Positions 26,645 through 34,453 of a DNA stretch of 64,000 bases are shown in pieces; positions within the stretch are counted from its first letter, which is position 1; the number at the start of each line of letters is the position of its first letter. Source of the DNA: SHZI01 sp963698405 (GTDB taxonomy: Bacteria; Pseudomonadota; Gammaproteobacteria; Steroidobacterales; GCA-2729495); contig CAVOQT010000005.1 in the NCBI GenBank assembly GCA_963698405.1, positions 248,001-312,000 of the forward strand, in the 5' to 3' direction. The notes beneath the pieces were generated by a model, which ran no database searches, was not told where the DNA came from, and was given only the letters and a program-made list of their open reading frames with translations. The translations under genes were made by a program, and so were the position numbers.

Positions 26645-26932
26645 CTACCGGTTCAGTGCCCGCGTAATCAGTGTTCTGAAAAGCGGCGCAAAAAAGTACA
26701 AGAGCGGAAAGCCGACCATCCAGGCAATCGCGAAACTCGACAGCCATTTATCGATGGTCTGATCGGTCCAGCCGATATTCATCAGCGTCACCACGAAAGA
26801 CATGATGCTGATCATGAACAGCGACATGACGATGCTGAATATCAGGTGGATCTTTTTGTCCACGGCGGTTACCGCTCTGAGCGCCCCCACGTATCCCAAC
26901 CGGACCAGAGTTATCTGCTCAAGCCAGGGCAA
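26645..26932 (-). CDS. DUF2798-like small membrane protein
   Basis: The 95-residue protein has two membrane helices (LIFSIVMSLFMISIMSFVV and SFAIAWMVGFPLLYFFAP), ending with basic residues. The pattern of a helix with MSFVVTLMN, a loop with W, then AWxVxFPxxxxxAP matches DUF2798. The first 25 residues are not typical, and translation may start further in. It converges with the DUF3570 gene. Confidence 0.6.
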   Translation of the reverse strand: MPWLEQITLVRLGYVGALRAVTAVDKKIHLIFSIVMSLFMISIMSFVVTLMNIGWTDQTIDKWLSSFAIAWMVGFPLLYFFAPLFRTLITRALNR

Positions 26933-26951
26933 GCACCGAAGTGATTATTTG

Positions 26952-26985
26952 CCAGCCAGTTCAGTTTACTGAAGACGCTGGCTGG
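26952..26985. terminator. Hairpin overlapping the end of the Hcp-like VPLPA-CTERM gene
   Basis: The outer stem CCAGCCAG/CTGGCTGG and inner stem TTCAGT/ACTGAA are separated by a 4-nt bulge. The TAA stop of the gene read from 27677 lies inside it. There is no strong U-tract in either direction. Confidence 0.45.
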
Positions 26986-27677
26986 ATAGTGCGCCGCGCC
27001 TGGAGCGCCACTTGGAACCCATCAAGCCCAGCAAGCCGGTGCCCAGCAACCAGACGGCCGCAGGCGCGGGTACAGCACTCGGTCCGGCCAGAAGCAGCCC
27101 CTCCAGGACCTCGGGTGAACCAGAGAACGTTGCGCTGGCGCCGTCGGAGAAATCCCAGGTACCGGTAGTGGTAGCACGGAGACGGCCATCATTGCGTAAC
27201 GCCAGTACGTCATAGTCAGGCTGGAATAGACGAGAGCGCTGGCAGCGTTACGATCATTAGTGCCCAGCACCGTTCAGGTTTAATGCCGTCAACACGACAT
27301 TCTCGAATACCATCTGGAAGAACACAATTGGGAGTGGTACCTTCGCTTGTACTTCCAGTGTCGCGTCCCGAATAGCGCTTGCCGGTTGCCACACCGCTGA
27401 ATAGTTTCGGTACGCTCGAATCCAGTTGCTGGGTCCAGGATAGCGGTGAACCGATGGCCGCACCGCCCGATCCGGAACCGACCGTGGCATTTCTCGTGAT
27501 GCCCCAATAGAAACTGTCGACATCAATCCAGTCCCTGTGAGTCCTGTCATTTGACTCGCCGTCGATGCCGTCGATTTTCAGGAAGTAGGTGGAGGCACTG
27601 GCAGTGCTTATGCCGAATACGATCAGGACCGCGATGCTGGTCAGGATCCCGCGGAAACTCAGTGTGACTGTGCTCAT
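26966..27677 (-). pseudogene. Hcp-like (type VI tube-fold) VPLPA-CTERM protein, frameshifted
   Basis: ATG 27677 has GAAGGA 7 bases upstream. A signal peptide is followed by FLKIDGIDGESNDRTHRDWI, the hallmark start of Hcp1-like domains. Successive frame changes near 27370, 27255 and 27195 link TLEVQAKVPLPIVFFQMVFE, then ALVYSSLTMTYWR, then the sorting tail VPAPAAVWLLGTGLLGLMGS and a basic end. Hcp-fold proteins with such a tail are envelope-anchored proteins unrelated to phage-like secretion. The start and end are coherent, so the internal shifts are probably sequence error. Confidence 0.65.
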
Positions 27678-27910
27678 CGGATATTCCTTCAAATGGAGTT
27701 TTTATGTTGAAGTCGGTTCAACGGTACACGATCGCCGACATCAAGGCGAACACTGCCAGCAAGCTCGCGCCGGATCATGACTTATGGCAAATGCTCGATA
27801 GCCGAGCTGATTGATGCCGAGAATCAGCTCCAGCAAGCATCCCCGCGCACGGCTCCCTGATCGGACACCGTTTGGGGGTTCGCTGCATCTTCGGGTACGG
27901 TGCCCGGAAT

Positions 27911-30130
27911 ATGGCCAAGCTGATCATGGTTTCCAACCGGCTGCCAGTCGTGTTCGGCGCAGACTCTGCGGTGACCCGATCGGCTGGCGGTCTGGTGTCG
28001 GCCCTCAAGGGCGCAGAGCTGGACTGCAAGCAGCTCTGGGTGGGCTGGACCGGCGGTGCCGATGAATACCTGCAAAGCCCGGAGGCGGTACGGGCCAGCG
28101 CACGCCGCGAGGGCTTTGTGCCCGTATTCCTGACCCGGGACGAGGTGCGTGGCTTCTACGAGGGCTATGCGAATGCCACCCTGTGGCCGCTCCTGCACTA
28201 CATGGTCGAGCGGACCACGTTCTCCAAAGACTGGTGGGACGCCTACCAGCGCGTCAACCGGAAGTTTGCCGACGCGATCATGGAGGTCGCCGAAGAGGGC
28301 GACATGGTCTGGATTCATGACTACCACCTGTTCCTTCTTCCAGCGATGCTCCGTGGCCAGCAGAAGGGCCTGCGTGTCGGCTTCTTCCTGCACACGCCGT
28401 TTTGCACCAGTGAGATCTTTCGCGTGCTGCCCGAGCGGGCGGCCTTGCTTGAGGGCGTTCTTGGTGCGGATGTCATCGGCTTCCACACCTACAACTACCT
28501 CCGCCACTTTCGCTCTTCGCTGTTGCGGGTCATCGGTCTGGAGACCGAGACCGATGGCATGTGGCACAACGGCCGGGAGATCCGCCTGGGTGTCTATCCG
28601 ATCGGCCATGATCATGCCGGTTTTGACCGTGCCATGCGGCGCGCAGACTTTCCGGAAATCCTGGCGCGACACCGTGCGGATCTGGGCGGCAAGCGCCTGA
28701 TCCTCAATGTAGAGCGCCTCGACTACACCAAGGGCTTGCCGGAGAAGCTGGCCGCGATGCGCCAGTTCCTGGAGCGTAATCCTGAGCAGCGCGCTGAAGT
28801 CCTCTTTGTGCTCATCGCGGTGCCGTCGCGCCAGGGTGTGCAGGAGTACGACGCGCTGACGGAGCAGGTCCAGCGTGAGGTCGGGGCAATCAACGGCGAG
28901 TTCGGCAGGATGGGCCATACGCCGGTCCAGCTGCTCCACAGGGGGTTCCCGCTCGCGGACCTCGCTGCCTTCTATGCGCTTGCCGAGGTGTGCCTGGTGA
29001 CCCCATTGCGGGATGGCATGAATCTCGTGGCGAAGGAGTTCGTGGACTGCCAGCACGAGGGGCTGGCGGCCCGGCCGGGGGTCCTGATCCTGAGTGAGTT
29101 TGCCGGCGCTGCGCAGGAGCTTTCGCATGCCCTGCATGTGAATCCGCACGATGTAGACGACGTGGTAAGCGCCATAGGCCGTGCACTGGAGATGCCGGAT
29201 GATGAGCGCCGCCTGCGCATCGGCATGATGCAGGAACGCCTGCGAAAGCAGGATTGCGGCGTCTGGGCGCGCCGGTTCCTGAGTGATCTCGGCGAGGTGC
29301 CCACCCGCAATGAACGATTGCCGGTCATGGAGATGAAGCCGCTGGCGGCAATGCTGGCCGCGCAGGTTCACTCCGGACGGAAGCTGGGACTGTTCCTCGA
29401 CTACGACGGCACCCTTCGGAGCTTCGTCGACGTTCCCGGTGATGCGGTTCCGGATGCAGATCTCCTGTCGCTGCTGCGAGACCTGGCCAGTTGCGAAGGC
29501 GTGTTCCTTGCGGTGGTCAGCGGCCGGACGCCACATTTCCTCGAGCAGCATCTCGGTGGCCTTGGCGTGACGCTGGTCGGTGAGCACGGCTACCGGTGGC
29601 TGGATGGCGGCAAAGGCGAGTGGTTGCTTTTCAATGCCGTGAACAACGAATGGAAGAGTGCGGTCCGCGAGCACCTGGAGCAGGCGTCGCTGCTGACGCC
29701 GGGCACGCACGTGGAGGAGAAGCAATCCGCTCTCGTCTGGCATTATCGTCAGGCCGATCCCGAGTTCGGGCTGTGGCGGGCCAGAGGGCTGGTGCATGAG
29801 CTGACGGCTCTGGCAGCCAACTTGCCGGTGGTTGTCCACCACGGCCAGAAGATCGTGGAGATCTCGAGCCTCCTGGTCAGCAAGGGAGCAGCGGTCCAGT
29901 TCCTGATCAGGCACCGGGGTTGTGACCTCGCCTTGGCGGCAGGTGACGATGCAACGGACGAAACGATGATTGCCCTGGAGCCGGATGGCGTCGAATTCAT
30001 CTCTGTGCGTGTTGGCAAGGGTTCGACGCGGGCGCGCTACCGGACCGACCTCACCGGGATGCGGGTGTTTCTCGAGGAACTCCGCAGCGCATTGAGATCA
30101 GGACCTGAACCGGAAGAGGTGAGTGCATGA
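27911..30130 (+). CDS. otsAB: Bifunctional trehalose-6-phosphate synthase/phosphatase (OtsA-OtsB fusion)
   Basis: The protein is 739 residues from ATG 27911; a longer frame to 27872 adds an unlikely leader. The N-terminal GT20 domain (about 1-460: LIMVSNRLPVVFG, WIHDYHLFLLP, RLDYTKGLPEKL, RDGMNLVAKEFV) makes trehalose-6-phosphate from UDP/ADP-glucose and glucose-6-phosphate. The C-terminal HAD domain (about 480-720: LFLDYDGTLRSF, AAGDDATDETM) removes the phosphate. It overlaps the GH15 gene by 4 bp. Trehalose serves as an osmoprotectant. About 200 bp with no visible gene precede it. Confidence 0.93.
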   Translation: MAKLIMVSNRLPVVFGADSAVTRSAGGLVSALKGAELDCKQLWVGWTGGADEYLQSPEAVRASARREGFVPVFLTRDEVRGFYEGYANATLWPLLHYMVERTTFSKDWWDAYQRVNRKFADAIMEVAEEGDMVWIHDYHLFLLPAMLRGQQKGLRVGFFLHTPFCTSEIFRVLPERAALLEGVLGADVIGFHTYNYLRHFRSSLLRVIGLETETDGMWHNGREIRLGVYPIGHDHAGFDRAMRRADFPEILARHRADLGGKRLILNVERLDYTKGLPEKLAAMRQFLERNPEQRAEVLFVLIAVPSRQGVQEYDALTEQVQREVGAINGEFGRMGHTPVQLLHRGFPLADLAAFYALAEVCLVTPLRDGMNLVAKEFVDCQHEGLAARPGVLILSEFAGAAQELSHALHVNPHDVDDVVSAIGRALEMPDDERRLRIGMMQERLRKQDCGVWARRFLSDLGEVPTRNERLPVMEMKPLAAMLAAQVHSGRKLGLFLDYDGTLRSFVDVPGDAVPDADLLSLLRDLASCEGVFLAVVSGRTPHFLEQHLGGLGVTLVGEHGYRWLDGGKGEWLLFNAVNNEWKSAVREHLEQASLLTPGTHVEEKQSALVWHYRQADPEFGLWRARGLVHELTALAANLPVVVHHGQKIVEISSLLVSKGAAVQFLIRHRGCDLALAAGDDATDETMIALEPDGVEFISVRVGKGSTRARYRTDLTGMRVFLEELRSALRSGPEPEEVSA

Positions 30131-31965
30131 CCATCGACCCGGCCCGACTCGCCGACGACTATCACCTCGGCATGATTGGCAACGGCCGCACCTGTGCACT
30201 GATCGATGCCCGGGGCGATATCGTCTTCTGCTGCCTGCCGGACTTCGACTCCGGAACAGTATTCGCCGCCATTCTCGATGCAGACAAGGGTGGCAAGTTC
30301 CGCATCGAGATGCCGGCTGGCCGGGTTACCGGCCAGGCATTCGAGCGCAATACCAACGTGCTGGTGACGAGCTATGCCGGCGAGGAGGGGGCGTTCGAGG
30401 TCGTGGACTTCATGCCCCGCTACACGACGGATGGCCGGGCCGGCGGTGAGCACGACGTGGCACCGGACGTGGTGCGGAGGATCCGGCTGCTGCACGGCAC
30501 GCCCCGGATTCGCGTGGTCTACGATCCCAGGCTCGACTATGCGCGCGGCGAGACCCGGGTGGTTCGCCAGCCCGGCTTTCTGAAGGCCATGTCGGAACGC
30601 ATGGGTGACCATGGCCTGGCCTATGAATCGGTTTATCTGTGGACCGACCTGGATCACGATGCGGTGCTCTCAGGCAGCGAAACAGTGCTGGACCAGGACC
30701 GCTTCCTGTTCCTGAGTTACCACGACAAGGTCCAGGTTCCCGATGGTGATCTGGTCGACCTCATGCTTCAGCGCACGCGGGCCTACTGGATGCTCTGGTC
30801 GGCCCGGACGCACCTTCCGGTGCAGTACCGGCCTGAAGTCATGCGCAGCGCGCTCGTACTCAAGATGCTGCAGTTCGGCCCCACGGGCGCGTTTCTCGCC
30901 GCCGCAACCACCTCGCTGCCGGAAACGATCGGCGAAGAGCGCAACTGGGACTATCGCTTCTGCTGGCTGCGCGATGCCTCGATGACGGTCGCGGTTCTGC
31001 AGCGGATCGGTCATCCGCGGATGGCCACGCGGTTCATCGACTGGGTATTGAGAACCGTACCAACGAAGAATGATGCACTCCAGATCATGTACGGCATACG
31101 CGGTGAGAGGGACCTGACCGAGAAGACGCTGGAGCACCTTTCCGGCTACCAGGGCTCCCGGCCGGTGCGAATTGGCAACGCAGCGTTCAATCAGGAACAG
31201 CACGACATCTTTGGTGTGGTGATGGATGTCTTCTATCAGGACCTGACACTGCGCCAGCGCACACCGGAATCCCTCGACAGGGTCTGGACCCGTGCCCGCT
31301 CAATCATCCGCAATGTTGCCGTGGCCTGGCGGGATGCGGATCGTGGTATCTGGGAGATTCGCGGCGAGAAGCGCCATTTCGTTTTTTCCAAGGTGCTTTG
31401 CTGGGTTGCCATCGACCGGGCGATCAGGATTGCGGAGCTGCTCGGCAAGCACAGCTGGGCGGAGCAGACGCGTCCGCTGCTCAGGGAAGTCCACGACGAT
31501 ATCTGTACCCGCGGCTGGAATGCGGACAAGGGGGCTTTTGTACAGTCCTACGGCTCAACCGACCTCGACGCCGCCAATCTGCTGATGGCCGAATACGGCT
31601 TTCTGGCTCCAACGGATCCGAGATTCATCGCCACCGTCGAAAAGACGCAGGAAGAACTGTGCATCGACGGGCTGATGTTCCGTTACCGGAATCAGGATGA
31701 CTTCGGTGTCCCCCGTAGCGCTTTCACCGTGTGCTCATTCTGGCTCGTCAAGGCGCTTGCGTCTGTCGGACGACGGGATGAGGCGCGGAGCCTGTTCGAG
31801 TCGCTGCTGCGTGCGGGGAACGTGCACGGGCTCTATAGCGAGGACCTGGATTTCAGTACCCGGCGACAACTCGGCAACTTTCCCCAGGCCTATAGTCATC
31901 TGGCCCTGATCGACTGTGCACTTGAACTGTCGCAGGACGAGGACAATGCCCTGATTCAGATCTAG
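30127..31965 (+). CDS. GH15 glucoamylase/trehalase-like glycoside hydrolase
   Basis: The 612-residue cytoplasmic protein (no signal peptide) has an N-terminal beta-sandwich (LGMIGNGRTCALIDARGDIV) and the (alpha/alpha)6 catalytic barrel (ERNWDYRFCWLRDASMTV, SAFTVCSFWLVKALASVG, FPQAYSHLALID). GH15 members of this subgroup include trehalases and glucan hydrolases. Translational coupling to OtsAB suggests a role in trehalose turnover. The substrate cannot be fixed from sequence alone. Confidence 0.87.
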   Translation: MTIDPARLADDYHLGMIGNGRTCALIDARGDIVFCCLPDFDSGTVFAAILDADKGGKFRIEMPAGRVTGQAFERNTNVLVTSYAGEEGAFEVVDFMPRYTTDGRAGGEHDVAPDVVRRIRLLHGTPRIRVVYDPRLDYARGETRVVRQPGFLKAMSERMGDHGLAYESVYLWTDLDHDAVLSGSETVLDQDRFLFLSYHDKVQVPDGDLVDLMLQRTRAYWMLWSARTHLPVQYRPEVMRSALVLKMLQFGPTGAFLAAATTSLPETIGEERNWDYRFCWLRDASMTVAVLQRIGHPRMATRFIDWVLRTVPTKNDALQIMYGIRGERDLTEKTLEHLSGYQGSRPVRIGNAAFNQEQHDIFGVVMDVFYQDLTLRQRTPESLDRVWTRARSIIRNVAVAWRDADRGIWEIRGEKRHFVFSKVLCWVAIDRAIRIAELLGKHSWAEQTRPLLREVHDDICTRGWNADKGAFVQSYGSTDLDAANLLMAEYGFLAPTDPRFIATVEKTQEELCIDGLMFRYRNQDDFGVPRSAFTVCSFWLVKALASVGRRDEARSLFESLLRAGNVHGLYSEDLDFSTRRQLGNFPQAYSHLALIDCALELSQDEDNALIQI

Positions 31966-32047
31966 GACGCTACCCTCGTGGCATCATGCGGCCGCTGGGT
32001 ATTTTTGCCACTATTCGTTCCGCCCTGATCATCGAGGTTCTGCGCTG

Positions 32048-33037
32048 GTGTTAACAGGCTCTGGCTCACGCAGCATTCCATGGCTCGCCAGCCTGTTCGC
32101 TGTGCTTCTCCCGTTGTCGGTCAGTGCTGCCTGGTTTAGCGAGCAGCAGGACAAGATGGGTACCCGCGTTGAGATCCAGCTGTGGATGGATGATGAGGCG
32201 CAGGCCCGCGACCTCATCGCTGCCGGTATGGCCGAATTCGATCGTATCGAAGCGGGCATGAGTACCTACCGCGAGACCTCGGAGATCTCTGCGGTAAATC
32301 GTCAGGCTGCCGCCACGCCGGTGGTGGTATCGGCTGAATTGTTTGATCTGGTGCGTCGTTCAGTGGATCTGTCCGTGCAGACCGGTGGTGCCTTCGACAT
32401 CACGTACGACAGTGTTGGTTATCTCTACGATTTTCGTGCCCGGGAGCGTCCGGCCGATGCCGCCATTGCCGACAACCTCGCGGCCATCGACTACCGTCAT
32501 ATCCGGCTCGATGCAGAGCGGTCGAGCATTCGCTTCACCCGGCCAGGAACCCGCATCAATCTGGGTGGCATCGCCAAGGGTTACGCCTGTGAGCAGGTGG
32601 TGGCGCTGCTGCGCAAGGCCGGGGTAAGTAATGCTCTGGTCAATGCGGGCGGTGATACGCGCCTGCTCGGTGAGCGGCGCGGCAAGCCCTGGGTGGTCGG
32701 TATCCGCGATCCGGATGATGAGTCGAAATGGGTGACGCGCCTCGCGCTTGAGGACGAGGCGATCTCGACCTCCGGTGACTACGAGCGCTACTTTGAGGAA
32801 GACGGTGTCCGCTACCACCATATACTCGATCCGGCCAGCGGCAAGCCGGCGACCGGCGTGCGCAGCGTGACCGTCATCGGCCCTGACGCGACGCTCACCG
32901 ATGGTCTTTCTACCAGTGTCTTTGTGCTGGGCGTTGAACGTGGCCTGGCGCTGATTGAGACGACACCCGGTTATGCAGCGGTAATCATCGACGCTGAGCG
33001 AAAGGTACGATTCTCGACTGCACTTTCGCCCGACTGA
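32048..33037 (+). CDS. apbE: FAD:protein FMN transferase (ApbE)
   Basis: The protein is 329 residues from GTG 32048, with an export signal (PWLASLFAVLLPLSVSA). ApbE motifs are GGAFDITYDSVGYLYDF, INLGGIAKGYA, VNAGGDTRLLG and DGLSTSVFVLG; the last carries the catalytic/Mg-binding Asp and Thr. The enzyme attaches FMN to a threonine of target proteins in the periplasm. In other genomes ApbE sits beside DUF4266, DUF3570 and TlpA genes. Here those lie at 24.8-26.6 kb and the trehalose block separates them, so it probably serves the same haem/redox system. Confidence 0.92.
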   Translation: MLTGSGSRSIPWLASLFAVLLPLSVSAAWFSEQQDKMGTRVEIQLWMDDEAQARDLIAAGMAEFDRIEAGMSTYRETSEISAVNRQAAATPVVVSAELFDLVRRSVDLSVQTGGAFDITYDSVGYLYDFRARERPADAAIADNLAAIDYRHIRLDAERSSIRFTRPGTRINLGGIAKGYACEQVVALLRKAGVSNALVNAGGDTRLLGERRGKPWVVGIRDPDDESKWVTRLALEDEAISTSGDYERYFEEDGVRYHHILDPASGKPATGVRSVTVIGPDATLTDGLSTSVFVLGVERGLALIETTPGYAAVIIDAERKVRFSTALSPD

Positions 33038-33079
33038 TCCCGCTGGCATTGGCCCGGCACAATCTGCAAGAATCCGGGC

Positions 33080-34453
33080 ATGCAGTACACCATAGAAAAA
33101 GCCCGCCCCGCTGATCTTCCTGCAATTCTGGAAGTCATGCGCTTCTTCAACATGCACCATGTGCCTTCGGCAGAAATGCCGGCACTGGATATCGATCGCT
33201 TCTTCGTCGCGCGACTCGACGGAAAGATCGTCGGTGCAGGGGGCTACACGATGCTGTCACCCACCGAGGGCAAGACCACGCTGCTCGGCGTCAATCCGGA
33301 ACTGTCCGGCCTGGGGATCGGCAAAGCGCTGCAGATAGCCCGCCTGGAGGCGATGTATGCACTGGGCGCGCAGACTGTACTCACCAATGCCGATATCCCC
33401 GACACGATCGCCTGGTACAAGAAGCATTTCGGCTACCGTGAAATCGGCCGCCTGAAGAAGATCCATTCCTTCGGTCTGGAGCATGTCGATCACTGGACCA
33501 CGATCCGCATGGACCTTGTGTATTACATGCGCGAGCGGGACACCTGGGAGGCGCGCCGTGAGGCCCACATGCAGCGCTATTCGCCGCATCCACTGTCGCC
33601 CTGGCCGCCGCTGATCATCAATGTCTGTCCGACCGGGATGATTCCGACCCGCGCCAGCACGCCGCATGTGCCGCTGAGCGTGGAGGAGATCATCCGCGAT
33701 GCGATCGCGGTGGCTGATGCCGGGGCGCAGATGGTGCATCTGCACGCCCGTGACGAGACGACCGGCCAGCCCACATCCGAGACGCGTTACTTCGAACGCA
33801 TACTCACCGGCATCCGCCGCGAGCGCCCGGAGCTGATCTGCTGTGTGACGACCAGCGGTCGCAACTGGCCGGAGTTCGAGCGGCGCAGTGAAGTGCTGCT
33901 ACTCAAAGGTGCGGCAAAGCCGGATATGGCGAGCCTGACGCTCGGTTCGCTGAACTTTCTGACCGGGCCGAGCAGCAACGCCATACACACCATCGAGCGG
34001 CTGGCGATGTGCATGCGCGAGAACGACATCAAGCCGGAACTCGAGATTTTCGATACCGGCATGATCAATCTGGCGAAGTACCTTGAGCGCCACGGTATTC
34101 TCAGTGGTACGAAGTATTTCAACCTGCTGCTCGGCAACCTCAATACAGCGGCTGCAACCATCGGTGATCTCTCGCACCTGGTGGCGGCTCTGCCGGAAGA
34201 CTCCGTGTGGGCCGCCGCAGGCCTGGGTTCCTTCCAGTTGCCGATGAATGTTGCGGCGATTCTTGCCGGCGGCAATGTGCGGGTGGGTCTGGAGGACAAC
34301 ATCCACTACGATGCCGGGCGCAGCCGGCTGGCCACCAATGTGGAACTGGTGCAGCGCCTGGTGCGGATCAGTGCGGAATTCGAGCGGCCGCTGGCGAGCT
34401 GTGCGCAGGTCCGTTCGATGCTCGGGCTGCGTCAGCAGCAGGCGGTCGCATGA
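33080..34453 (+). CDS. GNAT acetyltransferase fused to a BKACE (beta-keto acid cleavage) domain
   Basis: The 457-residue protein has residues 1-150 as a GNAT domain (KTTLLGVNPELSGLGIGKAL contains the acetyl-CoA site) and residues 170-457 as a BKACE/3-keto-5-aminohexanoate cleavage-type TIM barrel. The barrel shows INVCPTGMIPTRASTPHVPL, zinc-binding HLHARD and the C-terminal GLEDNIHYDAGRSRLATN. BKACE enzymes condense or cleave a beta-keto acid with acetyl-CoA. The gene shares an ATGA overlap with the CphA-like ligase. Together they look like a small biosynthetic or degradative unit; the substrate is unknown. Confidence 0.85.
   Translation: MQYTIEKARPADLPAILEVMRFFNMHHVPSAEMPALDIDRFFVARLDGKIVGAGGYTMLSPTEGKTTLLGVNPELSGLGIGKALQIARLEAMYALGAQTVLTNADIPDTIAWYKKHFGYREIGRLKKIHSFGLEHVDHWTTIRMDLVYYMRERDTWEARREAHMQRYSPHPLSPWPPLIINVCPTGMIPTRASTPHVPLSVEEIIRDAIAVADAGAQMVHLHARDETTGQPTSETRYFERILTGIRRERPELICCVTTSGRNWPEFERRSEVLLLKGAAKPDMASLTLGSLNFLTGPSSNAIHTIERLAMCMRENDIKPELEIFDTGMINLAKYLERHGILSGTKYFNLLLGNLNTAAATIGDLSHLVAALPEDSVWAAAGLGSFQLPMNVAAILAGGNVRVGLEDNIHYDAGRSRLATNVELVQRLVRISAEFERPLASCAQVRSMLGLRQQQAVA

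Noticed and set aside
26966..27677. Type VI secretion system component
   Set aside because: The Hcp-like fold carries a signal peptide and sorting tail, and no TssB/C/K or VgrG gene is present.
27824..29914. Long open minus-strand frame opposite the OtsAB gene
   Set aside because: It is the antisense shadow of a high-GC gene. The plus strand encodes complete GT20 and HAD domains, and the minus product has no recognisable motif.
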